In this document: piece after piece, positions 34,330 to 46,423 of the stretch
Layout: every line of letters starts with the position of its first letter
Position numbering within the stretch: position 1 is the first letter of the stretch
Assembly (NCBI RefSeq): GCF_000237925.1
Contig: NC_031502.1
Coordinates: 13,166,675-13,230,674, forward strand
Reading direction: 5' to 3'
From: Schistosoma mansoni
Taxonomy: Eukaryota > Platyhelminthes > Trematoda > Strigeidida > Schistosomatidae
DNA length: 64,000 bases
Notes under the pieces: generated by a model
Told to the model about the DNA's origin: nothing
The model's input: the letters and a program-made list of their open reading frames with translations, nothing else
The model's database searches: none
Made by a program: the position numbers and the translations under genes

Positions 34330-35060
34330 CCGTCATCCATTCAATCAACTCCCTTCTGGCCTGATAATATCGAGTCCTGGTTCTGCTACGCAGAAGCCGA
34401 CTTTAACGGCCACGGCATTACAGACTCACGCTCACGATTACTCGCGGTAGTTAAGGCGCTACCGCGCAATTTTAACAGGTACGTAACACTTAGTATGTTT
34501 ACTAGTGATGTTTCGGAACCTTACGAAACTCTCAAGCGGTCGATTCTAAAACGCGGAGACCTAACTGATAGACAACGGTTAGACCAACTCCTTAACAATA
34601 TCGACCTGCAACATGGTTCAGCGACGGACATGTTGTTAAGGAAGAGAGAAGTCATAGGTCAACGAACGTTCGACAATGACCTATTCAAAGAACGTTTCTT
34701 ATCCAAACTCCCGAAACAGGTGCAGGCAGTTCTCGTCTCGTTCCAAAACAACGCCGTAGACGAACTAGCCACATTTGCCGACCGAATATTAGAAATAACG
34801 AAGTCTACTAGCGCTGAGGTCTTTTCAGTCAAAGAAAAGCCTCAAACTACCCCCGAATGACACTTCTGAATTATGTTATACTCTCACACGCTACCTTCGA
34901 TTTCGCAATGATCGTAGTCAAGAGACAGATAATCCCGACTGGTGCTGGTATCATAACCAGTATGGTAAATCTTCCAGAAATTGCAGGGAACCTTGCAATT
35001 ATCCGAACTCCAAATCCACTGACACGAAAAAGTACTCGGGAAACTTCCCAGCCGGCACGC
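34330..35060 (+). mobile_element. Gag part of the second gypsy element
   Basis: Translations show a capsid-like region (for example YETLKRSILKRGDLTDRQRL near 34520) typical of this clade. A zinc finger C-X2-H-X9-C-X3-C lies at 34943-34996, the unusual CHCC arrangement of CsRn1 relatives. The part is broken. Confidence 0.75.
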
Positions 35061-35069
35061 GTTAACGGC

Positions 35070-37812
35070 AACCGTGGCCGGCGAACATAGCCGCTTGTTA
35101 TACGTCACAGATGTGACAACGAAAGTTCGCTACATCGTCGACACTGGCGCAGAAGTTAGCGTTCTTCCAGCAAATCCCAACGACAGACTTCACGAGCATG
35201 TTTTAAGTTTACAGGCGGCAAACGGAAGACCGATCGCTTCGTATGGTAAGAGGTACGTTTACCTTAACGTGAGTTTACGCAAACCCATACACTGAATTTT
35301 CGTGGTTGCAGATGTCTCTATGCCAATCATTGGTATAGACCTGTTACAATACCACAATCTACTAATCGACACACGCTCACGAAGGTTAATAGACGGAAAC
35401 ACTAATTTATCTGTTTGCGTAACTCCTTTTTCTGGTTGCAGGTTATCCCCAGTCACAAGTAAGTACACCATGGACCCCCTATGTCAATCATTACTCAATA
35501 AATACTCCGGAATATATCAACCGCAACCGAAATTGCCTTGTGTAACCAGCAATGTTACACATCACATCTCGACTACAGGACCACCTGTATTCTCAAAAGC
35601 ACGACGACTGGCTCCCGAAAAGCCCAGGTTGGCTAAAAACGAATTCGACCACATGATAGACTTAGGAATAATTCGACCGTCAAATAGCCCTTGGTCATCC
35701 CCATTGCACATGGTCCCTAAAAAGGATGGCAATGATTGGCGTCCAACTGTTGATTATTGGCGTCTGAATGCTAAAACCATTCCCGATCGTTACCCGTTGC
35801 CTCACATTCACGGTTTGACAGCTACCTTGAAAGGTACAACTGTCTTTTCGATATCGGCTTGGTTAAAGCTTACAACCAAATACCTATGGCATATGACGAC
35901 ATACTAAAAACCGCCATCATCACTCCTTTCAGCCTCTACGAATTCTTACGAGTGTCTTTCGGCCTAATAAATGCGGCTCAAGCCTTTCAAAGGTTCATAG
36001 ACGACGACTTCCGAGGTCTCAACTTCGTACATACGTATGTTGACGACTGTCTCATAGCAAGTTCGGACAGAGAATCACATCTCAAGCATCTGGACATGGT
36101 TTTCGATCGACTCCAAAGGTATGGCATTACTGTCAACATTCAGAAATGCCAAATCGGAACAAACTCTCTAGACTTCTTAGGACACACCATTGATGCTCAA
36201 GGCATCCAACCCCTTAGAAGCAAAGTGGCGGCCATTCTGGATTACCCAGAACAGACCACGATTAAGCGACTGCAAACTTTCAACGGACTTGTAAGTTTCT
36301 ATAGACGGTTCATACCCAAATGCGCATCCCTTATGGAACCGTTAACCGACCAACTTTGTGGACATGAGAAATCAATTAATCTAGATGACACCGCGCGAAA
36401 AGCATTCTCCACAATTAGGGAACTCATTGCAAAGGCAACCCTGCTCGCACATCATGACACTCAAGCACCCATTAGTATCGCAGTAGACGCATCCGACTCA
36501 GCAATCGGAGGAGTCTTGCAACAATGGGTTAAAAACTCTTGGCAACCTTTAGGATTTTTCTCGAGACGGTTGCTAGACGCGGAATCTAGGTACAGCACGT
36601 TCGGTAGGGGACTCCTAGCTATGTATTGTTCTGTACGGCATTTCCAACATTCTATCGAAGGAAGAGAATCCACGCTTTTTACTGATCACAAACCTCTTAC
36701 CTTCTCTTTAAGTTCACCTTCAAATAAGTACTCACCGCGAGAGTCTCGACAACTGGACTACATTTCGCAGTTTACTTCAGATATACAACACATTTCTGGA
36801 GCAAACAATGTAGTCGCAGACGCCTTGTCTCGAATTAGCTCCTTGAACAGTTTCCAAGAAATCCACCTTTTTAAACTCGCTGGGCTTCAAAAAGAAGACA
36901 CTGATCTTCAGCATGAGTTATCCTCGACAACTCTTGAACTACGTATTAAGCAGATGGGAACAGGTAAGGAAACCTTACTCTGTGACACATCTACAGGTAG
37001 GGATCGTCCAGTAGCACCAAAATATTATCGGCGCAACGTCTTCAGTACGTTGCACAATCTTTCGAATCTAGACTTTTCCGTTGTCTGAACTCACTATTAG
37101 GAATCACTCGCTTCCGAACGACCGCCTACCACCCACAAGCAAACGGGTTGGTAGAACGTTTTCATCGACAACTTAAAGCTTCACTATCAGCTACAAACGT
37201 TTCACAGTGGACAGACGCTCTTCCACTCGTCTTGCTAGGTATCCGCAATGCAGTGAAAGCTGACACTGGATACACTGCATCTCAGCTCGTTTACGAAACG
37301 ACACTCCGACTCCCAGGAGAATTCGTAGATCCTTTGGCTTCTTCATTGAACATGGATCTAGACTCTTACACGAGCAGGCTTACAAACGCAATGCGTTCAG
37401 TTAAACCTGCTCACACTCGACCTCAATCAACTGATGTTTTCGTTCAACCTGAATTACGACATAGTACACACGTCTTCGTTCGTCGAGACTCACATCGACG
37501 ACCTCTCGGATCAGCATACGAAGGACCCTTCAAAGTTCTTCAACGTGAGCCCAAGTACTATGTAGTCGATAAGAACGGCATGAACGATAGCATCAGTATC
37601 GATCGCCTCAAAGCAGCGTACTTAGAAGGAAACCCTAGCAACGTCGAATTTCCTTCGGTACGATCGAACGATACGGCTCCTACACTTGTAGTACCCCACA
37701 CGACAACCGACACATACCTTGATACTTCGTCAACGTCAAAAGATAAACTCAAGACAACGCATTCTGGAAGACGAGTAAGATTTCCAGAACATCTAAGCGA
37801 CTATTGCACGTA
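35070..37812 (+). mobile_element. Pol part of the second gypsy element
   Basis: It holds a retropepsin active site DTGAEVS near 35140, RT with YVDD near 36035, RNase H (DASDSA near 36490) and the integrase C-terminal half with [11 protein letters not shown] near 37135. It is colinear with 1-3008 but shorter and broken. Confidence 0.85.
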
Positions 37813-38323
37813 GGACACAAAAATTATCTCGAATTACCTTTGCATTGTTTATTAAAGAAAAAAGAATTATTTTAATATGCTTATTTTTATATATTTATTT
37901 AAAAAAAACAATTTTTTTTACTTATGGGCGTATATATATATGTTTTTATAAAAAAAACCCACTTTTTTACAATCGCTTTTACGCTGTCGCAAATGTATTA
38001 GTTTATTTTTTTCCCTGCTCATCTTGTGTCCTTACGCAAGTACGTGTTTTTCGACATGCACTCACACGTTCTATTTTTTTTCTTTTACAGGACGTCTGGA
38101 AAAGAACGACGAAGTTTTCACAAGGAACCGAAATTTTCATTATACTTTATTTCTTTATTACTATGTTGTACTTCATGGTCCCTTAGTGTAAGGAAAGACG
38201 ACCAGACGCTGCTAAACGAAGCAAACTATCAGAAGGGTGTTTACCAACGACAAACTCGTTGGGTTTAAACTTCTGGCTGGTCACGTCTTAGGGTCATCAC
38301 CACCTCACTAGGGGGGAGTGATC

Positions 38324-38651
38324 TGTAGCTGTAGATAATCCCCCAAAACCAATAGCTCATTAAGTGTTCGACATTGGATGCTGACCACGTTGTTTTAAGT
38401 GGACTTGTTTGACTGAAGGCTTTCGGTCATGTATCCGTACCAGATCACGTTACGATCCAGGGTGGGACACAGCTCCTACGTTCACTAGCCAGTTATGAAC
38501 AAACGCTTCTCGATATATTGATAACGTATCAAATATATCTTTCCTACATCTTCTCATCTGACTTCTGATTTCAACTGGTTGGTGAAAGCTTCGAATATAG
38601 AAGGTGTTACTGGTTTATAGTTGTAAAACTTCAAGACCAGTCGTATCTTCA
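38324..38651 (+). repeat. 3' LTR of the second gypsy element
   Basis: 328 bp, following a G-rich polypurine tract at 38309-38316. Of about five differences from the 5' LTR, four fall within the first 30 bp. Confidence 0.93.
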
Positions 38652-39599
38652 AGGCCTTGTTGTTTCTTGAGTTCTTCCTTACTTGTCCCTTAGAAATCAA
38701 GAGGTATTGTCATTTTCCAATTTTTTGAAGACTTCATAGAACTGAATGAGTTTGGAAATCGGATACATAGAGGGTTATGCAGAATATTAAATCATTCCCT
38801 TAAAAAAGTTGGGGGGCATGTCGTTTCAGTTAGGTGATCTGCAGAGTCTTCATCTTTAATTCTACTTTAACACTATGCTGCGTCACTTGGATAGTGTTTT
38901 TTATCACCACTGATGTTGGTTCAGAGAATCATATCCACTTCATGTCCATTGAAGGCTGAGATTGTGTTTCGGTTTCTGAGAATTGTGCCCTGAATCCTAG
39001 AGACATCAAAAGCCTGTCGGTCCGCGGTTTTTTGTGTGCGATACAAAATGATACAGACGGATCTGACTTTTTCATAGAATCGTAGTGAGGTTAGTTTATA
39101 AACACTTCCAATACTTTCACCCTTGTATCACACTGTTAGTATTATGTACAGGTTATTACTAGATCTTGTTATTAAGGCCAACCACTTTTTTGAATTCTCC
39201 TCATTGAACGAAGTAGACACCCAGTGCATTGACTTATCCATGATGTTCACTTGTCTGGGTTATGCACCAAGAAGAGAGTAATTTCGAGGCGACCTCGCGA
39301 GTAAACTTTGTTGTAGTTAGTAACTGTAACATCCTCCGGAATATCCTACGTGTCTTAAGCCATTTTCTAGGTACGGCCGTGTTCAGTTAACGAAGCTTAT
39401 ACATGCTCATTTAGTTCCGTTCCGTGACACACTTAAAAGGATATATTTGAGTGATCCGAATATTTGGAGTTATTGAAATTTAAATTTACATCTGGTCCAA
39501 TTGGATTACAAGTTATTTAAAATGCGGATTCAATAATAAAATGTGTACCTTTTTGCCTAGAAATAATACAACACGTATTTGCCGCAGAAAAATGGTGCA
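38652..39599. other. intergenic, nothing recognised
   Basis: No gene or repeat partner is seen. It may be the 3' part of the decayed LINE that follows. Confidence 0.4.
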
Positions 39600-41230
39600 C
39601 ATGCGTCATAGCTGGTCATTCTAAAAGGCGAAACCCACTAACAGCCCGATGAAATTCCTTAATAAATGCCTAAAATTTGTCTGTCGAGAGTATTTCCGAT
39701 GGTAAAATATTCTATATATGCGCATACATAATCATGTAGAAATTTTTTCCTGATCTTTGTCGCATATTTTTCGATGTTAACGGTAGATACCTTTTTATTT
39801 AGGTCATATACATTTGTGTTCATGGGATGGGCTATAATGCCAGAGAGCAATCTACGAATTGTTTACTAGAAACCAATCAGGTTTATTCTAAATCCTTTTC
39901 AGAGGCTCTTGTGTCCTATGATGCTGTATCTGGATATGTAGTCAGTGTCAGGATCAGTTTCTAGTATTTCACTCATGAAATAGCTTCGTCCCCCCTTAGC
40001 TTGTTTAATAAGCGGGAGGAAGTCGAGATAGTGAGGGATAGTTCTTATAAAATCATGTACAGAATGATTCTAGATTCTTTTTGACAGACGGTTTGTAGGA
40101 TAGAAACTGATGATCTGCCTGATTTTGATACTGTAGTAAATATAATTTCTGAAATTTTTAGGCTATCGGATTACTTGAGCCTCGAACCATCATGTATCCA
40201 AGTTCAGGCAATACATTATTATTAAATACTGATTGAGTGCAAGTTTTCAATGCATAACAATCTCCCCTTTTCAAATTTAAATTTAGAGTTATATTCTTCG
40301 CTCCATGTACCTACTCTGTTTATTTTATCTTCCATTATTTGTATAATTCTGGAAATTTGTGGGGTTCTCATTATTAGGTAACTTAGGATTCTCTAGAATC
40401 TAACTACGGCATGCCCATAGAGAAGAATCAGCATACCATTAATGTATATTGTAAAAAGCGATGGACCTAAGACTCTCCCATGTAAAATGCTACTGGTTAA
40501 TAGTGGGTATGTAGATTTGACAGAACTTAGTTTAGTTGCTTAATATGGATTCGCGAGAAATGACTCAAGCCATTCCAAAGGGTGTGGGTGATTCTCACTG
40601 ACTGAAGTTTGTTTACCGAAAAGTTGTGAGGTGCTCTAACGACGAATTTGTGTTAAAGTGTAGTACGATTATTGACCACTTTGGTCACTATTTTGAGTGA
40701 CCTTGTTAAAGAAATCCACCGGACTTGAAGCCTGTAACGCAGTTTTAAGAAGGTCATGGCACGAGAAATAAATTAAGTCTTCAAATAGCAGGTGGTCATA
40801 TACCTAATCTTTTGCTTCGTTTTCCATTGCTCGTAAGATAAAGGAGGCGATCCTCATTGATCTGTTGCCTGGATTAAGTTTTTAGGTTCTGGTTTGTAAT
40901 AAGCGACAACATAAAGGAATGTCATCAGCACCTGAACTTGGATCATTATTTAGGGTTTTAACGACAACGATGATTGCGTTGTGTTCGAGGTTAATTCATT
41001 AGAGACTATTACTGATAACGCTACAAATGTTGGTATCTAGGACATAAGATTTAATTTCATTGTTCGCGAACCACTCACTTGAAATCCGATGAATGACTTG
41101 TCGGTCACCATAGACTATTTCACTGTATAACACCTAGTAGATTTTATGACCTTCACCAGTTTTGTTTACTTATCTAGCGGATGACAGAAGTTTTGAGGTT
41201 CGGATATTATCGATAGCGCCGTGTAGTCTT
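39600..41230 (-). mobile_element. decayed LINE of jockey/I-like type
   Basis: On the minus strand, translated pieces show an RT in order: a SSGADDIPL block near 40940, WLESFLANPY near 40570, and LTSSILHGRVLGPSLFTIYI near 40480, the equivalent of the SGVPQGSVLGPLLF-IYIND motif. A C-terminal block HYLDFLPLIKQAKGGRSY follows near 40000. Many stops and shifts separate them. This LINE differs from the CR1/RTE types elsewhere in the window, whose corresponding motif is GVRQGCPLSPFLF. Limits are approximate. Confidence 0.6.
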
Positions 41231-43547
41231 TGAATTGTTTCTGCTTCCTATCCTAGCATTTTATATGCTCAGTCATAAAGCATCTTCTAGGCGGAACACA
41301 AGGATCTTTCGAGGTGAAATGTCTTCTCTTTAATTCTCTTTAATAAGTCCTCATTTGTTTCTAACACAAAAAGTGGCTGTTTTTAATTGGGACCATTAAA
41401 TCATGTGAGAACTTTTTGACCCCACCAAAGGGGCCTGGCATTTCTGCTAGGCAGCCGCTAGTAAAGAGATTTAACCAATCGTTAGTTAACGTGTGCTATA
41501 ATGTAAGGAACGCGTTGAAAATCCGGACACATCATTCTGGTGGATAGTGTTGTCACTTATTTGTTTCTTTTTCCTGTCTCGTATTTTAATCTTTATTCAG
41601 GTATCTTTCTAACCATAATTTATATTCTTCAGTCCCCCTTGTGTGGGTTTTGTTACTTGATCTTGGTAATATACTCACCTCTACTTAACAGTACTGTTTC
41701 ATATTTCCAGGTGATTGACAATAAGGTCATCGTTATCCGAACTCAAGGTCACGGCGTGGTTCTAAGTATGATTGTCAACCTTTGACTGTCTGCTTGAAAA
41801 CGTTGCTGGATTCCTTGCAAATAAATGTCTGATCCTATTTTGTTAGGAAAATTTTTTCTGATTCCCAAGTATCGAACTCTTATTTACTGACCGTTCCCTT
41901 TGTTATTAAGCAAGTTATTTTGTGCTGGAGAAACCCTTGACTGTATAGCTCAGGCTCTATTGTTTAGGGCAGCTCGTACTTTTGACAAAACTAGTTTTCT
42001 TTCTTAAATTAGCAGAACTTATGCTATGATATAATTTAATAAGACTCGTTCAAAAACGTTTCACAATTTATGAAGTACGTAGTTCGGCTGAATCAAATAC
42101 AATTTTGTTCGTTAGTTCGGTGTTTAAACCGAATATCGGTATTTTGTCGTTTTAAGGATTTTACAGGCACCTTAATCAGCACGTTCGCAGAACAATATTA
42201 TAGTTACTGAAATAAAGTTTTCAACTAGCTGATGTGGAATTCGGTGTGATGTTGTAATCAAATATCAAGCCCAGAATGTTGTTGTCGTACATTGGTGAAT
42301 GTGCGTTTTGATTCTAGTCATGTATGCCAACGGATCGAAGTGTACCTTCACGGCACAATGAGTTAATCAGTGTGGGCAAGTTGATAACAGGTAGGCTGAA
42401 GTTCTAGATGACTACTTCACAGCCGAAACAAATGAAGACAACCTGTGCGAACGACTAACTCACTACAATTTCGACTGGTCCGCAAGTACTCGGTGCCCAT
42501 TACATTACTTCAACTAATATTTGATGGTCGTTTGTGTGGGCTCTTAGCCAAATCAAACCGGGAACTTTCACAAGGTGACGACGCGGTTTATTTCCACTTA
42601 TGTGATCCCAGACACATTTTGATAGCCCCCTACTTTTCCAGAATCCTGAGCAGAACGCCACTCAATAGTCGTTTATTCATGTATAAGAGTCAGTGATATT
42701 GAGAGACAGCCAAATGTGCATCGCGAGAACAAACATTGAACAGTGTGACTTTTCTGAGATGTCACTAGTCCATTATCTTTAAGCCCTTCTAAGTGACTTG
42801 CATTGAGTTCAAAGAAAAGTCATCATTCAACCTCTATTATACTCACCCCGCAATAAATGACCTATAACTTGAGAAACATATAACAAGAGAAAGCAGTTTA
42901 TCTGTCACAAGGAAGCTGACAAAAAGGCTATCAAGTGCAACGATTTGTTCGTCCATTTGTCTTGCTTGATCGTATCAGCATTTCCTTTTCTGACGTTAGT
43001 ATAACCACACTGTGACCTCGTTCGTGGTTTTCGAGTGAGGTTGGCAGTCCGTGGTTAAATCCAGAGTCGGCGAGAATATCCAAACAAAGTAAGTGGATAT
43101 TCATCCTCCTTATTGCTGTTTAGAGCGTTGTAAATGACATAATGCCAGTAATTATAAACCAGTGAATGAACTGGTTGTAACGGATTAATGTGCAATTTTT
43201 CGTTCAACTGTTCTGGTTTGACAGGTGAGGGCAGTTAGTTGTACAGTATCTCGTTCTCAATAAGGACTTCAGTATTCCACAGCGACAAAGGCAAACACAA
43301 AAGTGCAGTAACTTAAGCAAACAGAAATTCAAGAACAAAGATATCAACAACAGCTTCCAAAATTTCAATTTTCCAGATGCCTTTCCCGTTATAATAGTAT
43401 GGTAGTTTCATGAAAAATGATTCTAACGTTACCAACTGTGTCATCACATGGGTTAAATTGTATGCTGTCAATCCACTTATCGATTTCTAGGAGGTTTGCA
43501 TTACACGTGGTAAGGGGGATAGGAGCTGTTATAACGTATGCGTGAGT
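41231..43547. other. intergenic, no gene recognised
   Basis: Contains scattered frames such as 42445-42696 (plus, 83 codons), which match nothing I know. No splice-site pattern or repeat partner was found. Confidence 0.45.
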
Positions 43548-43968
43548 GTGTATGCCCTGTTAATATATAAAAGTCCAATGATACATAAAAGCGTACGAGC
43601 AGTCTTGAGTGCGTATCGGCCCTGCTTTCTGCCTAGCCCAGCCAGTTAAGTCCAGAACACAAATAACAGCCTCGGCAATATGAATCATTATTCACAAGCA
43701 TACTGGGTTTATATACTAACCAAACAGACCACATCATACCAAAAGATAGAAAAATAACATTTGTACAATAATTGGCCAATGTGGCTGTGGATAGGGGGAA
43801 AGTAATCAATAATAATAGTTCAAAGATCAAAATAAAGGTTATGATGAGGGGAACACCAATATGAATGGTTTAGTTACGCAACGATTATACAATAGGAAAT
43901 AGGCATTTTACATTTGTCCATAAATAGACCTCAGATTTACCATTCATAATTCACCAGGGGATATAACA
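43548..43968. repeat. dispersed ~500-bp repeat, copy 3
   Basis: It shares the landmarks of copies 1 and 2 (CGTACGAGCAGTC, TTTCTGCCTAGCCCAGCC, CAATATGAATCATT, ACCAAACAGACCACATCA) and ends GGATATAACA. It is shorter (421 bp) through internal deletions near its start. Confidence 0.75.
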
Positions 43969-46328
43969 GGAGTATTCAATTTCGGTAGCGATCGTACTGC
44001 TTTTAGATGATGTATAGTATTTCTAGCGATCGTTGGTTCGTCAGGGACTGTGGTGATACAATATTAGGTTAGTTAAAAGTGTATGATGTAAAGTATTATT
44101 ATTATTATTCACAAACATCTTATGGGTACATAAGTGCTGTGAAGAAACCATTTTGGGTTTCTTCAAAAATGCAATGATACACAATTTTCAATAATGTTAG
44201 CATTACATTTGCCATGTTTGAGAAAGGAAGGAAAAATAATATATTAATAATAGAATAGTAATAATAAATCAGGTTCTGCGTAACTGGCAAGGATTTTGAA
44301 TTGATTTTGAAGGAGGAAAGGAAGAAACTAAGGAAATAGAAATAAAGGAGTCGCGGAATACGTAAATATCTTAACGCAGAACAAGAATAAACAACTATGT
44401 ATGTATAGCAAAAACGAGTAATAAAATTAAAATAAAACAAATTAAATTAATAAGTAAATAACTTATTATTGCGGTAAGATATGACGTTAGAATAAGTGTT
44501 TGTGCGTGTACAGTCATAGTTTTGGATGATGCTATGAAAGTCTCAATTAAGTGCAAAAGATAATCAGTATGTATGAGGTGTATATACATAGTAAAGATAA
44601 AACGAGTCTGATAAGTTGAATTCAGCGTACCTCAAGTTATTGTCTTAATCCAAAGCCTCTTAATCTTAAGAATAATATTTATTTAGAAGGAAAAAAAGAG
44701 AGAAAAGAAGTGAACACATAGTGAAAGTGTCCAACCATGGTCATAATAGTGTAATGGATATAGACTTTTGAGATGAACGAATAATTTTAAAATAATAATA
44801 ATAGCAACGATAATAAACCCTTACGGATAAATACGTGTAGATTTATGTAACAGTATACAGAGTGAAACCGGATATTAGTATAAATATTGGTGCAATAATA
44901 ATAATTTAGAATGAAGCCATCATAGTCACAATTAATTGCAAAGAATAATTAAATATAAATTTCTATTTGTTATATATATATATGTTGTGGAGATTATAAA
45001 AAAAATGAACTCAGTAAGATATCAGGACTGTTTCACATGGTTCAACTATCATATCACTTTGGCAGATGACTGTTGAATTATACCTGGTTGTCAATGTATA
45101 GCCTACTTGTATCTTAAAGGCACGTTGTTCGTGGTATTGCTATATTTTTAGCTATCATATAATGGCTTAAGTTGAGGGTATGCCCCCTGCCTGGGTGGTA
45201 TTTTGTTTTTCAGCCGATAACGTGAGCGGCTATTCGTCGAAATGTGTGTGGTGGACTTGGTTTTCCTTGCCAAGCTTGGTAGGCAAATTATCAGAAGTGG
45301 GAGCTTGGGATCGATAATATTGCCAGACTTGTATCTTACAGTACTTTATAGAGAGGTCGGGGATACGTCTATATAACTACCTTGTTTGACGAAGTGACTC
45401 TACTGTAGATATAGGTCAAAACCTACAGATCTCACATTGATTTCACAATCGGCAGGAACAATTACGTCGATTTTTAGCATAAAGGGTATGAATTAATAAA
45501 GTTATGTGTTGAAAATGGTTCGGTACTTTTGGTTGCTCACTAATTGTCAATCTACAGGCTTCCTCACTCCTATTATTACGAAGCACGGGGTAGGTTATCA
45601 TTCATGCCTCGATAGTTTTTCTGACTGCGATTTGTTCATGTGTCACTTTCTATAATAATATCTCAATGATGACCACGTAGATATGATTGCAGTGAGACCA
45701 CAGCTGTCAAAAGGGATTCGGATGGGGACGTGCTTGAATATAAGCTGGTCATTTGATAGCTGGTATTTTAATATGATGTCTTCCTATCTTTACTAGACCA
45801 TGTGCCAGTTGACTAACGAACAATCCCATTGGTTTGATATCTTTTTTACAAGGTTTAGAGAGAGGTGTAGAAATCCTTTACTATATATATTGGTTTAAGC
45901 AGCAGCAATAACGTCTGGAATATTTAGCTCTTGTGTGTGGTGTAAATTGCGGAAGGAAGATATATTTCTCCTATTAGGTATTTGATATCTTTTGAGTTGA
46001 AACAAAACCCTTTGAACATTCGGAGATCAAAAATCTATGACCGTTATTATTGTGTTATATAAGTGGTTGAAGATGTAAGTCACAAATACCTCATCATCCC
46101 TGTGTTTTTCATCACGCTAGCCTTCTTGATGATTGCATCAAGAGATAGTTATCTTTTTATATTATTATCTTTGGGTCTAGATAATTATATAAGGTATGGA
46201 ATTTTGGTTTTCATCCGGTGTATATGGAACGCAGTCAGCGCACAATAATGACCGTTACGGTGTACACTCTTGAGCGGCTTTACAACTGCTTCCAATGCAT
46301 TATACAGTGTTTATAGATTTTTTATTAG
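43969..46328. other. very AT-rich intergenic DNA
   Basis: Contains an (ATT)n run near 44094-44109 and a short (AT)n near 44971-44985. Long minus-strand frames here (for example 44120-44440) are rich in Phe, Leu, Ile and Tyr, as AT-rich noncoding DNA produces. No gene is supported. Confidence 0.5.
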
Positions 46329-46423
46329 GACTGCCTCATGACAAATACTAAATTCCATCGACACAGAGAAGATTAGCATGGCCGCCAATCAAAATTGAAG
46401 TGCGAAATCCTTCTACGTTTTTG
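46329..46423 (+). pseudogene. U6 snRNA-derived pseudogene
   Basis: It carries AAATACTAAATT, then ACACAGAGAAGATTAGCATG, the most conserved part of U6 (ACAGAGA box and AGC triad), with GCC following. The 5' stem is degenerate (CTGCCTCATGAC) and the 3' half, from GCCGCCAATC to CTTCTACG, departs strongly from U6. A T-run follows at about 46418. The conserved core with a decayed rest suggests a retrotransposed or degenerate copy rather than a working U6 gene. Confidence 0.7.

Larger units (their letters stand above)
33780..38651 (+). mobile_element. Ty3/gypsy LTR retrotransposon, CsRn1/Boudicca-like, broken
   Basis: This 4.87-kb element has both LTRs (328 bp each), a primer-binding site, a Gag part with a CHCC-type zinc finger, and a pol part in the order protease, RT, RNase H, integrase, followed by an AT-rich noncoding stretch and a polypurine tract. 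It is broken: about five breaks, and it is shorter in pol than the copy at 1-3844. The two LTRs differ at about 5 of 328 positions, which points to a young insertion. No target duplication was found at its ends. Gene order, CHCC finger and tRNA-Trp site place it in the CsRn1 clade, to which Boudicca belongs. Confidence 0.92.

Noticed and set aside
43633-44589. Hydrophobic minus-strand frames as membrane proteins
   Set aside because: Phe/Leu/Ile/Tyr-rich translations are expected from AT-rich noncoding DNA, and part of it lies in the dispersed repeat.
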